This document shows, piece after piece, positions 36,910-47,438 of a stretch of 64,000 nucleotides of DNA. The stretch lies in assembly GCF_051020955.1 (NCBI RefSeq), contig NC_135029.1:3248001-3312000 (forward strand), written 5' to 3'. The notes below the pieces were generated by a model. The model was not told the origin of the DNA, ran no database searches, and was given only the letters and a program-made list of their open reading frames with translations. Origin of the DNA: Megalopta genalis (taxonomy: Eukaryota; Arthropoda; Insecta; Hymenoptera; Halictidae). Every line of letters begins with the position of its first letter. Position 1 is the stretch's first letter. The position numbers and the translations under genes are program-made.

Positions 36910-38195
36910 GTGGTGGAAAGTTGTTGGCGTTTGAAAATCGAGAGAAATAATGAGAAATTTTGCTGTATTTTACAACATTATTACGACAAAGGGAAGAACG
37001 CTGCGCAGGCTTGTGAAAAAATTTCTGCTGTGTATGAAGAAGGTACATTATCAAAATCAGCTGCGCGGAAATGGTTCGCTCGCTTTCGTTCTGGTAATTT
37101 TAATGTGAAAGACGAGTCACGCTCTGATCGTCCAGTTACTGAAAAAACTAATGAGATTGTTGAAAAAGTCCAGCAAAATAAGCATATTAGCAGTGTCGAT
37201 ATTCGTATGGAACTAGGCATTGGCCACAAAAGTGTTTTAAATCATTTACACAAAGCTGGATACAAACAGAAGCTGGATATTTAGGTTCCTCATGAGTTGA
37301 GCGCGGAAAACATGATGGATCGAATCAACATCTGTGATGCGCTGCTGAAACGTAATGAAATCGAGCCATTTCTGAAATGTGTCATAACCGATGATGAAAA
37401 ATGGATCACGTACGACAATCGGAAGCGCCAAAGATCGTGGACAAAAGATGGTGAGCCGTCACATGCGTTCACGAAGCTAGGATTGACGCTAAAAAAGATG
37501 ATGCTGTGTATGTGGTGGGACTGGAAGGGAATCGTCCACCATGAGGTACTTCCAGTTGGTCAGACGATTAATTCTCAACTCTACTATGAACAACTGGAGA
37601 GATTACGCCACGCAATTGAAAAAAAAACGGCCCGAATTGCGTAATACGAAAGGTGTTGTCTTCCATCACGACAACGCCCGACTACACATTTCTTTGACGA
37701 CCCATAAAAAATTGCGAGAGTTTGGTTAGGAAATTTTGATGCACCCACCGTCCAAACATAGCACCCTCTGACTATCACTTGTTCCGATCTCTGCAGTACT
37801 CTCTAAAAACTGGCTTCAAAAGAAGCCTGTGAAAACCACTTGATTCACTTTTTTAACACGTTCCGTGCCACGTGTACCATCGATAGTACACGCTTGCATG
37901 TTTACTTAGTGAACTGAACAAATTGTTTACAAGAAATTTAGAACCGAAGAATCAATTTCCACCGCAAGAATGGGCGTTGATAAGTTTTTGTTACGTTGTT
38001 ATGTGTACGAGAATTAATAATTGCACGTAATACATCAAGTTTTAGTAAAATATCAAAGTGTGAAGATTCGAGTAAAAAAGGCTCGGCACGGAACGTGTTA
38101 ACCAGAAACCGCAGATGTCCTTCGCCGATGCCATTATGATTCTACCCGAAAAATGGCGAAACATTGTCGATAATAATGGAGCATATTTGGTTTAA
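36910..38195 (+). pseudogene. Mariner transposase, disrupted
   Basis: Recognisable in order: an N-terminal helix-turn-helix region (KNAAQACEKI, ARKWFARFRSG), the linker motif VPHEL, the first catalytic block ITDDEKW, WWDWKG, the second catalytic block FHHDNARLH, and the C-terminal LPEKW..VDNNG near 38150-38190. Breaks: a TAG in frame just before VPHEL (37282-37284), a frame change near the A-run around 37617-37627, further stops near 37728 and 37770, and the nested element splitting the C-terminus. No ATG opens the first segment. It resembles the mellifera-type group of mariners; the subfamily call is tentative. It cannot make an active enzyme, and nearby intact copies are not seen. Confidence 0.85.
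37857..38097. mobile_element. TTAA-flanked MITE nested in mariner, 241 bp
   Basis: Perfect 13-bp inverted ends, CACGTTCCGTGCC and GGCACGGAACGTG, are bordered by TTAA at 37853-37856 and 38098-38101. It interrupts the C-terminal coding part of the mariner transposase, so it inserted after mariner did. No coding capacity. Confidence 0.85.
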
Positions 38196-38670
38196 ATAAA
38201 TTCACTTTCACAATATAAGAAATCCAGTTGAATTTTAGTAACAAAACGCCACGAACTTTTTCCCAGACCCAATATAATTTGCTTAAAAAGTAATTTTATT
38301 GCATTTGCAGCAGCTTCGGAGAAATCTGGTATTAACACTTTATCTGTCCCTCCTTACATGTGATACATAGAAACCAAAGCTTCAGAGAAGCCACAACAAC
38401 TAACCGTAAGTCGTCTTTCTTTTCGTAATTTAATCGTTTCTGGGAACTACTGATTACTCTAGCCCCGATATTTAATCTTCCTATCACAGTGTTTTCCGTT
38501 CCTCTAGAACACATTAATCCGATATTTGACAAGAATTTAACGAATTCATCAACAAATATCCCACTATACAATAACGACCTCGACGATGTTCATACATATA
38601 TTCGCTACACCGACCAAGGTAACGATGATAACTCCGTTATCAGTTTTTGAGACGATACGTACTGGAAAAC

Positions 38671-40395
38671 ATGAAGCCGTCTTTTGGAGTGTACGCTTGT
38701 CTTATTGTTGCTATCCTTCCATCAGCAAGGGTTCAACTAGTCCTTTCTAATCAACCCTGCAAATCGCAAGGCAATTTCGAGATCGTCGATGGAACGTGCA
38801 AAAATTACTATATTTGCATTTTCAATGGTGTGGCATTACAATCGTACAACTTAGTATGTGCTCCACCAACTCTTTTCAACCCCGCTATCGGCGTATGCAT
38901 AAAGGGATACGATTGCCAACAACCACCGCCAACTTCAACAACGGCAGATTCGACAACAACACCAACAATTGATTCGACACCATCATCATCACCATCAACA
39001 ACTGATTCGACACCATCACCATCAACAACTGATTCGACACCATCATCGTCACCATCAACAACTGATTCGACACCATCATCATCATCATCAACAACTGATT
39101 CGACACTATCACCAACAACAATTGATTCGACACCATCATCGTCACCATCAACAACTGATTCGACACCATCATCATCACCATCAACAACTGATTCGACACT
39201 ATCACCAACAACAATTGATTCGACACCATCATCGTCACCATCAACAACTGATTCGACACCATCATCGTCACCATCAACAACTGATTCGACACCATCACCA
39301 TCAAAAACAACAACAACTGATTCGACACCATCACTAACAATAACAACTGTTTCGTCACTACCACCACCATCACTAACATCAACAACAACTAATTCGACGT
39401 CACCACTAACAACAACAACAACTGATTCGACACCACCACCAACAACAACTAATTCGACACCAGCACCAACAACAACAACTGATTCGACACTATCACCAAC
39501 AACAACAACTGATTTGATACCATCACCAACAAAAACAACTATTTCGACACCACCACCATCACCACCACCAACAACAACAACTGATTCGACACCAGCACCA
39601 ACAACAACAACTGATTCGACACCATCACCAACAACAACAACTGATTTGATACCATCACCAACAACAACAACTATTTCGACACCACCACCATCACCACCAC
39701 CAACAACAACAACTGATTCGACACCAGCACCAACAACAACAACTGATTCGACACCAGCACCAACAACAACAACTGATTTGATACCATCACCAACAACAAC
39801 AACTATTTCGACACCACCACCATCACCACCACCAACAACAACAACTGATTCGACATCAACAAAAACGCCCGAACCGACACCAACACCAACGCCTGAACCG
39901 ACACCAACACCAACGCTTGAACCGACACCAACAGTAACGCCTGCGATTGAATGTACAAGAAACGGAAGATTTTCAGTTGGGGACCCTACTTGTAAGATGT
40001 ATCGGGTCTGTTATTTTTATGAGAATATTGTCATAAATCGTATTTTAACATGTCCAAACAATTTGATATTCAATCCTCGGACCGAAACGTGTGTTTTACC
40101 ATCATCTACTTATGCATGTACACGGAATTCGACATCGCCAAATACGACGACAACAAAGTTCACGACAACGTCAACTTCGACAACACCATCGAGTTCAACA
40201 ACTCCAACAGCGTTTGAGTGTTCACGTAATGGAAAATTTCAAATTCCGGGTACAGCATGTAAAGAATATTACGTCTGCTATTTCTACCAGGATATCCTCA
40301 TAAATCGGTATATGACATGCCCAAACAGTACGATATTCAACCCGGTAACCCAAACGTGTGTGCTACCTTCTAGTTATAAGTGTCCATCAAGTTAA
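38671..40395 (+). CDS. Mucin-like chitin-binding protein with three CBM14 domains
   Basis: 574 aa, one exon. The start is the ATG at 38671, in the AAAAC-ATG context conserved in the paralogues. Signal peptide about 1-21. Domain 1 about 30-82 has six cysteines (C30, C43, C49, C63, C76, C82) and TCKNYYICIFNG. A Thr/Ser/Pro linker of about 340 residues (85-424) follows, built from TTDSTPSSSPS, TTTTDSTP and PTPTPEP repeats and likely heavily O-glycosylated. Domains 2 (about 425-485) and 3 (about 513-572) carry VCYFY and NPxTxTCVLPSS. CBM14 domains bind chitin, so this is probably a peritrophic-matrix or cuticle-lining secreted mucin. It is the first and largest of three plus-strand paralogues; the linker DNA is itself a minisatellite. 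Confidence 0.9.
   Translation: MKPSFGVYACLIVAILPSARVQLVLSNQPCKSQGNFEIVDGTCKNYYICIFNGVALQSYNLVCAPPTLFNPAIGVCIKGYDCQQPPPTSTTADSTTTPTIDSTPSSSPSTTDSTPSPSTTDSTPSSSPSTTDSTPSSSSSTTDSTLSPTTIDSTPSSSPSTTDSTPSSSPSTTDSTLSPTTIDSTPSSSPSTTDSTPSSSPSTTDSTPSPSKTTTTDSTPSLTITTVSSLPPPSLTSTTTNSTSPLTTTTTDSTPPPTTTNSTPAPTTTTDSTLSPTTTTDLIPSPTKTTISTPPPSPPPTTTTDSTPAPTTTTDSTPSPTTTTDLIPSPTTTTISTPPPSPPPTTTTDSTPAPTTTTDSTPAPTTTTDLIPSPTTTTISTPPPSPPPTTTTDSTSTKTPEPTPTPTPEPTPTPTLEPTPTVTPAIECTRNGRFSVGDPTCKMYRVCYFYENIVINRILTCPNNLIFNPRTETCVLPSSTYACTRNSTSPNTTTTKFTTTSTSTTPSSSTTPTAFECSRNGKFQIPGTACKEYYVCYFYQDILINRYMTCPNSTIFNPVTQTCVLPSSYKCPSS
38957..39860 (+). repeat. Coding minisatellite of the mucin linker
   Basis: Tandem units of GATTCGACACCATCATC and ACCAACAACAACAACTGATT type, about 24-42 bp each and all multiples of three, encode Thr/Ser/Pro repeats. 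Larger blocks of about 100-140 bp are also repeated (STPPPSPPPTTTT block three times). Expansions keep the frame. Confidence 0.9.
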
Positions 40396-40932
40396 ATTAA
40401 ATTTAAATCGAGTTTAACACAAGGGCGAATTTATTATTATTATTAGGGCGAATATATTATTATATTATTATTTATAGGGCGAATATGCGAAAGAACATCA
40501 AACACGTCATCCGGAATCTGGTGAAAAATGTAATGGGCGCGTGTGTATATCTCCTGTCATAAATGTATCGATCGTAACATTGTAATGAAAACAACCTTAA
40601 GCGAACAGAGTAAGTGTAAACGTCGAGAGACATCAATAAAAATGAATTTTGCATAAGAAGTAATTTTATTCCATTTACAGTAGGTTCATAGAAAGCAGCT
40701 ATTAACACCTTATCTGTCCCTTCTTACCTAAGAAATATAGCAGAAACCAAGACTCGAGTGTGCTACTTGACGTGTTACCTAAACCCCCAATATTTCTATC
40801 ACGTCTAAAGTACGTTAATCCTATATTTGCACTATACTGTATTGACTTAAACGATATGCATATATATACATATTTTTGCGACACCGACGAGGTCCTCGTT
40901 ATCAGTTTCTGAGACGCTTCGTACTGGAAAAC

Positions 40933-41379
40933 ATGAACGCGTCTTTTGTGGTGTACGCTTGTCTTATTGTTGCTATCATCCCATCGGCGATGGTTCAACT
41001 AGTCCCTTCTAATCAACCCTGCACAGCGGAAGGCTACTTCGAGATTGTGGATGGAACGTGCAAAAATTACTATACTTGCATTTTCAACGGTGCGGCATTA
41101 GTATCGTACGACTTAACATGTGCTACACCAACCCTTTTCGACCCCACTATGGGCATATGTGTGACGGGGTACGTTTGCACTCAATCAACACCGGCACCCA
41201 CGTGTCCAACTAATGGAAGATATCAAATTCCGCTTACTGCATGTAAGAAATATCGCGTCTGCTATACTTACCAGGATGTTGTCATAAACCGGATACTGTC
41301 GTGCCCAAACAGTTTAATATTCAACCCTGTGTCCCAAACATGTGTGCTACCTTCGACTTATAAGTGTCCAACAAGTTAA
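40933..41379 (+). CDS. Secreted protein with two CBM14 chitin-binding domains
   Basis: 148 aa from the ATG at 40933 (AAAACATGAACGCG, as in the paralogues). Signal peptide MNASFVVYACLIVAIIPSA, then domain 1 (TCKNYYTCIFNG) and, after only a short QSTPAPT bridge, a second domain with ACKKYRVCYTYQ and NPVSQTCVLPS. Both have the six-cysteine CBM14 pattern. Domain 2 corresponds to the C-terminal domain of the large mucin, so this copy lacks the long linker. Likely extracellular chitin binding. Its 5' and 3' flanks are duplicated with the gene, which suggests shared regulation. Confidence 0.88.
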   Translation: MNASFVVYACLIVAIIPSAMVQLVPSNQPCTAEGYFEIVDGTCKNYYTCIFNGAALVSYDLTCATPTLFDPTMGICVTGYVCTQSTPAPTCPTNGRYQIPLTACKKYRVCYTYQDVVINRILSCPNSLIFNPVSQTCVLPSTYKCPTS

Positions 41380-41903
41380 ATTAAATTTAAATCAAGTTTG
41401 ACGCAAATATGGCGCAAATTTGCGATGGAAGAATGAGGACCCACAAACACGTCATCCGGATTCTAGTGAAAAATGTAAATGGCGCGTGTGTATGTCTTCT
41501 GTCATAAATGTATCGATTGTAACATTATAATGAAAACAACCTCATGCGAAGAGAGTAAGCGTAAATGTCGAGAGACATCAATAAAAATGCATTTTGCTTA
41601 AGAAGTGTTATAATTTTATTCCGTTTACAGTAGCTTCAGAGAAAAAGCAGCTATTAACACTTTATCTGTCCCTTCTTACGTAAAAAATATAGCAGAAACC
41701 AAGGCTAGAGTGTACTCATATCATCTAACCGTAAAACTTCTTTCTTTTCGTAATTTAATCGTCTTTGGGAACTACAAATTACCTAAACCCCCAATCTTTC
41801 TATCACTTCTAAAGTACGTTAATCCTATATTTGACAAGAGCTTAATGGATTCGTCAATAAATGTTGCATTATACTGTATTGACTTAGACGATTGGCGTAT
41901 ATA

Positions 41904-41945
41904 CATATATTCGCAACACCGACGATATCCTCATTATCAGTTTCT
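41904..41945 (+). promoter_or_regulatory. Conserved core promoter candidate of the CBM14 genes
   Basis: CATATATTCGC is followed about 33 nt on by ATTATCAGTTT, an arthropod-type initiator (TCAGT), about 30 nt before the ATG. The same arrangement is present before the genes at 38671 (with about 9 extra bases) and 40933, and before the inverted copy at 34251. Conservation and spacing are the evidence; transcription starts are not known. Confidence 0.4.
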
Positions 41946-41967
41946 GAGACGCTACGTGCTGGAAAAC

Positions 41968-42411
41968 ATGAACGCGTCTTTTGTGGTGTTCGCTTGTCTT
42001 ATTGTTGCTATCATCCCATCGGCAATGGTTCAACTAGTCCCTTCTAATCAACCCTGCACAGCGGAAGGCTACTTCGAGATCGTGGATGGAACATGCAGAA
42101 ATTACTATATTTGCATTTTCAACGGTGCGGCAATAGTATCGTACGACTTAACATGTGTTACACCAACCCTTTTTGACCCCACTATGGGCATATGCGTGAC
42201 GGGGTACACTTGCACTCAATCAACACCGGTGACTGCGTGTACAATTAGTGGAAAATATCCAATTTCGGGTACTGCATGTAAGCAATATCACGTCTGCTTA
42301 ATTTACCAGGGTATCGTCATAAATCGGTATCTGACATGCCAAAATAGTACGATATTCAACCCCACGAACCAGGCGTGTGTGCTACCTTCTAGTTATAAGT
42401 GTCCAAGTTAA
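41968..42411 (+). CDS. Secreted protein with two CBM14 chitin-binding domains
   Basis: 147 aa from the ATG at 41968; an upstream in-frame extension exists but is the conserved leader seen before all copies. Signal peptide MNASFVVFACLIVAIIPSA, domain 1 with TCRNYYICIFNG, a short bridge, domain 2 with ACKQYHVCLIYQ and NPTNQACVLPS. Six cysteines per domain. It is closest to its neighbour at 40.9 kb, about 1 kb away in the same orientation, so this is a recent tandem duplication. Likely role: binding chitin outside the cell, in gut lining or cuticle. Confidence 0.88.
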   Translation: MNASFVVFACLIVAIIPSAMVQLVPSNQPCTAEGYFEIVDGTCRNYYICIFNGAAIVSYDLTCVTPTLFDPTMGICVTGYTCTQSTPVTACTISGKYPISGTACKQYHVCLIYQGIVINRYLTCQNSTIFNPTNQACVLPSSYKCPS

Positions 42412-44209
42412 CTTAAATTTAAATCAAGTTTGGCGCAGATATAGAACGAATTTGCGATGGTAGAATGAAGAACCATAAACACGTTATCCAGATTATAGTG
42501 GAAAATCTAATTGGCGCCTGTGTCTGGTTGTGTGTGTGTGTGTGTGTGTCTTCTGTCATAGATTGTAACATTGCGTGTGTTTTATAGAGTCTATTCGTCT
42601 GGAAAGATGATCGTGTATGTACTTATATAAACAATAAATACTTGTGCAATTAATAAATTACTTGAAATGTAAATTAGTTCAAGGAAACTATTAAAGAAAG
42701 ACTGGAGCACCAGAAAGCTGGTTTAATTAAATTTTAATTGCATTTAATATATAGAGGCTCCAAGAAGTATTTCACCACTTTTCCAATTTTCGAGAAATTA
42801 TTTATATGTAATCTGTTATAGTTTTGTAATGAAAAATCGTTAAAAAATATACCTGTACTCATTTTGAAGCTTACAGTCTCTACTTTCGCAATCCGTCGTT
42901 CATTTTCTACTGAAATATTTTTACTTGATATAGCTGATGGAGAATTGAAAGAAATGTCTCCAAAAAATTGGAACGTATGTCTCGTAGTTAAATTTTAATC
43001 TAAATTTGAAGATACTCCTCGTGGAATATCCTCGTGTAATTATGATTTGAAATTGCAACATATTTGAAAAAATTGATCTTTCTTATGGAGTTACAGAATT
43101 AAATATTAAGAAAAATTACTTCTTAAAAATTTAATTTTATAATCTCCTCCACTCAGAAAGCACTATCAACATTTATATCTATAGCAGAGTTTGTCATCAT
43201 GGATGATAACGTATAATGATTATGTGTAATGAAAATAGTAAGAATACGCTACATATAATTAGGAATATTACGATTCAGAATTAGATACAGAGGATGATAT
43301 CTGATAATTATGTGTTTTTCAATGCCCGTTTTGTTATATACTATACATTTTTTATAAATTATATAATATGCTACTAAAAAGAATATGTTAAAAAAATATT
43401 TAATTTTCAATCATATGGTAATCGTGCAGTTAAATTATCAAATATGTAATTAATAGAATTGTGTCATAGAAAATACATTTTTGTTGTAATCAATTTTGGC
43501 CACAAAATTTCGTTTTACAGACCACTTTGCCACTGTGGTGCCACCGAACGGCAAAATGTTAACCAGCTGTATTAATTAATAGTTGAAATAGGGTATACAA
43601 AACACACGATTCTTACTAAATCTAGATGTCGTCTGTATTATCAAAAACGATATACAATAAGAATAGGCACAGGCTTATGATAGAAAAAAATGCATTGCAT
43701 GTAATGTCCATACTCCATAGAATTATCCTAAGTCTGTGACGTAGCATTCACTATATCTTCGTGGCTGGATTTTCTAAAGGATTTTTTAATTTTTCGATGA
43801 TTCTCTTAGGTTTCTATTTACAGCGAACTTCAATTATTATTTGAAGTCTAATCCAGGCAATGAATTTTTATCCTGTACACACGCTTTAAATATTGGACAG
43901 AAACAAAGTATATTTTTTTTTCACATAGTATATTATTAAATTATAACAGTAATTAGAATTTCATAAATAACATGCATACGCAACAAAATAAATTAATCCT
44001 TTAATTTGTAACAATATATAAATACTCATCCGTCGATTCTTGTTCCTTACTTTAGGAACTCATGCCAGGATTATGGTTTCCCCAAAAAAATATTTGTCTC
44101 TAAATGAATAAAGAGTGTAAAATGATTAGTTGTACAAATTAATAAATTGCAAATTAAATTTTTGAAATCTTGACATTACAAATCAATTGATTATTCTGTG
44201 ATTAATTCA
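42412..44209. other. 3' flank of the CBM14 cluster and intergenic region
   Basis: The first part repeats the downstream unit seen after the other CBM14 genes (an ACACGT(C/T)ATCC block). A (TG)n run lies at 42529-42549. The rest is AT-rich without a supported exon. Confidence 0.5.
42529..42549. repeat. (TG)n microsatellite
   Basis: About 10 TG units in the 3' flank of the last CBM14 gene. Confidence 0.95.
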
Positions 44210-45281
44210 TTAAATCGAAAATACCTCATTAATATTATCCAAGATTCCCTTTAACTTCTCGCACTTCTCCCTAAATCGATTGGCCAATCGTGCATTCCTC
44301 TTAAAACGATTTTCAATACTCGTGGTTTGCTTGAGAACTGTAGCTGTCTTTGCACAATAATTTTGTAAAAGGGCGCGCATCTTCGTCTGCAGCATCAGCT
44401 GCTTACCATAGTAGTCTAGTTTCTGCAGCAAATCCAATTCTAGATTCTTGATGGTGTTTTTATGACTGTTTATAAGTGAATCAATGGAATCGACTAACAC
44501 GTTTTGAATGGCAATGCCTTCACCGTACGATTCATTAAATTCTCCCGATGCTAGTAACTGTTCGATATCTGCAGTCTCCACTTCCTTCAATATCGCTAGG
44601 CATACCTTCAGCAGTGTCTGTACCTGGATAAATTGATCGGAAATTGATCAAACAAATAGATAGAATAATCAATCGTCAACCTACTCGGGACAAACAATTA
44701 ATTATCTTTAACATCCTCTGGAAGTCTGGAAAACTCTCTCTGTTCCTCTGATACATCTCGTTAGTCATGTGCAAGTATTTACATCCATCTAGAAGCAGTA
44801 TGTCCAGCAGTGACTCCTTTTTCTCCTAGTTCGAGGATTGCAAAAAAAGTTTGTTTAAAGATTGATTTACGTTGCGATATAATCGCGTAATCTAAATTTT
44901 GATCATATTTGTGAGATCGAAAAGATCAACAGACTTTAACCCTTTGATTCCCAAGTAGCGCGATCGCGCTGTTCAGATTTTGTGTCGAAAAGTCCCAGCA
45001 CATTTGAACGCTAGACTCATAGACTATCGAAGTAGCGCGCTCAACTTTACTGATGCACGTACATCGTATAGCTGCTCTTTTTAACGTAAATAATACAACC
45101 AACACATTTTGTATTTCATCGTAATCTTCTCAATAATATATATTGAACAAAACGTGAAATATAATATAAGTACGCATATTAAGACAAGCGCTATCGCGCT
45201 ATTCGGCATTTTTCGACCATGTTTATACAATGGCCCCTGGGACTCAAACAGTTAAAAGAACAAATACATATTTCTTACCAT
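44210..45281 (-). CDS. Small coiled-coil protein of unknown function, 3 exons
   Basis: Minus-strand exons: 45281-45279 (just the ATG, followed by GTAAGA), 44825-44685, and 44623-44210. Phases agree at 0 throughout, giving 185 aa. The product is charged and helical, with heptad-like stretches (SHKNTIKNLELDLLQKLD, and RFKRNARLANRFREKCEKL near the C-terminus). There is no signal peptide or membrane segment, so it is likely intracellular, perhaps part of a multi-subunit complex. The single-codon first exon is inferred from the ACAATG-GTAAGA sequence and phase match; the true start could be elsewhere. The first intron contains a TTAA element. I do not recognise the family. Confidence 0.6.
44940..45251. 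mobile_element. TTAA-flanked MITE in an intron, 312 bp
   Basis: Bordered by TTAA at 44936-44939 and 45252-45255. Left end CCCTTTGATTCCCA and right end TGGGACTCAAACAG are imperfect inverted repeats. Just inside lie GC-palindromic words such as AGCGCGATCGCGCT, echoed near the right end. The left tip starts CCCTTTG, close to the CCCTTTCG tip of the 19.3 kb element. Confidence 0.7.
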
Positions 45282-45722
45282 TGTCTTTGTTTGTCAGTTT
45301 GATTATTTAATTTAAAATATTCTTCCTCATTTTCTTAATCAGTCAAGCGATTCTAGGATAGCAACACTTTACGACAAAAAAGTAGAATTTAAACCACCAT
45401 GATATTTATCAAAGAAGTGGTACTAAATAATCGTTACCTTGTTTAATAAGCAGTGGTTTTTCGAATTTAATAATTTTTGTCTTATACAAGAAATAAACGA
45501 ATTTTTCAGAGAAACCGCGATCAACGGCCGAGTGGTTTCGAAGACAGTGAATCGTTGACTGAACTTTGTGTTTATAAATCAACACGTTAAGGTGACCTGA
45601 CGCGACGGTTGAAAACTGAACAATAAAATTCCAATAGATCTTTGATTGCTTAGGATTCCTAGGTTTTTTAACTTTGTGAACGCCTCAATGTTTCTGGGAA
45701 CTATAATATTAACATTTTGAGA

Positions 45723-45725
<3 letters not shown>

Positions 45726-45755
<30 letters not shown>
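45726..45755. repeat. (CA)n microsatellite
   Basis: About 15 CA units in the 5' flank of the coiled-coil gene; it makes spurious His/Thr and Val/Cys frames. Confidence 0.95.
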
Positions 45756-45759
<4 letters not shown>

Positions 45760-46921
45760 TGAAAGTGGTCTTCTCTATAACAATTGAGCAATGTAATCTT
45801 TTGGACGTTCAGCAATTTAAACAATGTATTTCATTGAAATTGATAAACGCTGTTGGTCCAATTTTAAAAACGTTAATTACTACAGTTTTCACTTTCATTT
45901 TCAAAGCTATCACTTCTAAACTATTAATATAACACTTTATAAGAGAGAGAGATTTAAATTCATAGAACCTAAGTACCAATTCACCCAGTGGATCACGCAT
46001 CTGTTACCAACAGATGATATAATGCGACATCAAGTTTAATAGAAAAAAAAATTAAACTGATGTTAAGTTTATATTTTTACAAGTGTAGAGATCAAACGTA
46101 CAAAGTTCGTAATTAAATTCTGATAAATTAGAGAAAAAAATATAATTTTTACATTTCATTTAAAAATCTTTGAAAATATTTGTAACAAACTTTTATTATA
46201 TTTTACAATATAAAAAAGAATTCTTAATTAGCAGCTCTATTAGCTCGATATCATCCACGATTCAAAATACATTACAACTCGTAAACCGGTAAATCCGGAG
46301 ACTCAGGGAAACATCAGGTTTACCTGTGTACCTTATTAACAAAATCACCATTTTCCTTTATTATTAAACTATTTGCTGCCCTGGCTTGTAAGTTGTAATA
46401 GTAGTTTGTTTATTTTTCATAAATACAACAATCCTGCATGTCTGGAAGAAATTTCAATTCTATTTAATATTTATTAATATCGATATATAACGAAGAACAT
46501 TAAATTACATCTGTAGCAAGTGTATTGTCCACCGGTGCGCATTAGCAACAATCTCACATTGTCGCTGGTCATTTTTATCATAGACACTGTTGTGTTATAT
46601 TTGAAGTAGTCGAAGTAAATGAAATAGCATAATCTCAATAATTAACATGTAAATGTTCATTAGATTTCATTTAAAGTAACTGGTTATGAAAGGGAAAGTA
46701 TAATACGTTTTTACACCAGGAGAAACTACAATCACAACATAAAAATTTGTTATACGAGAAATGTTCTTTTTCGATCGTATACAACAACCTAAATCATGCT
46801 AGACATTAAAAATAATATACATACTACGAAAAACGTATTTATAATTTATACAATACTGAGAATAAGTGCCCGGAAATTACATTGTACATATCTATTATCT
46901 TGAAACTGGAACAAATATATA

Positions 46922-47249
46922 CAGGATGTACCGAAAATCGTGGTAAAACCGGCCAAGGGGCGATTCTATGTGTAAAAATAAGTCGAAAAGAAGAATATAA
47001 TTTTTTCATTTAAGGCTCCGTTTTCGAAAAAGATTAGGTTGAAAAAATAATACTATTGAATAGGAATCAATTAGTGCGTCTGGCCATGACATACCAATTC
47101 TACTTACATCATACTACAAGCCACATGACGCATCTTCAAACTCAATTTTCTCAAGCCTTGAATGAAAAAATATTACTCTTTTCTTCGATTTACTTTTGCA
47201 TGTAGAATCGCTGCTCGACCAGTTGTACTACGATTTTCGGTGCACACTG
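46922..47249. mobile_element. TA-flanked MITE with ~100-bp inverted ends, 328 bp
   Basis: Left end CAGGATGTACCGAAAATCG and right end CGATTTTCGGTGCACACTG are inverted, between TA dinucleotides. The match continues inward for about 100 bp with substitutions (GCGATTCTA, AAAAATAAGTCGAA and ATTTTTTCATT on the left, with counterparts on the right). This is the pattern of Tc1/mariner-type MITEs. No coding capacity. Confidence 0.8.
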
Positions 47250-47438
47250 TATATGTAAAACTTTCAAACCCTTCATCCATAATAGCCTAAAAATATCTTG
47301 TTTATCATCTAAAATGGACGGCTCTGAGTGATAACACCTTAATTATAGAAATAATTTATTTACAATAATTTATTTAAAACAATTTTAAACTTAAAACATT
47401 AAGTTCACAATTAATATGGGAGTAGCAAAAATAATTCT

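Larger units (their letters stand above)
36765..38272 (+). mobile_element. Mariner element, decayed, with nested insertion
   Basis: Ends are inverted repeats sharing GGGTCTGGGAAAAAGTTCG, flanked by TA at 36763-36764 and 38273-38274. Without the nested 241-bp element and its duplicated TTAA, the length is about 1.26 kb, the usual mariner size. The interior encodes a broken transposase. It is inserted in a duplicated spacer of the CBM14 cluster, whose other copies show the uninterrupted sequence. Confidence 0.9.
45282..47438. other. Intergenic region with microsatellite and MITE
   Basis: Holds a (CA)n run at 45726-45755 and the TA-flanked element at 46922-47249. The 5' flank of the coiled-coil gene and the 3' UTR of Integrator subunit 2 must lie at its ends. 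No other gene is supported. Confidence 0.5.

Noticed and set aside
38647..38670. Upstream start for the large CBM14 gene
   Set aside because: The frame extends to a TTG, but the ATG at 38671 has the conserved context and begins the signal peptide directly.
38969..39337. Open frame rich in His and Gln, and the minus-strand Met/Leu/Ser frame at 38885-39388
   Set aside because: Both are other frames of the trinucleotide-like mucin linker repeat and carry no independent signal.
41710..41967. N-terminal extension of the third CBM14 gene
   Set aside because: This is the conserved, non-coding 5' flank shared by all copies, and in the others it contains stops.
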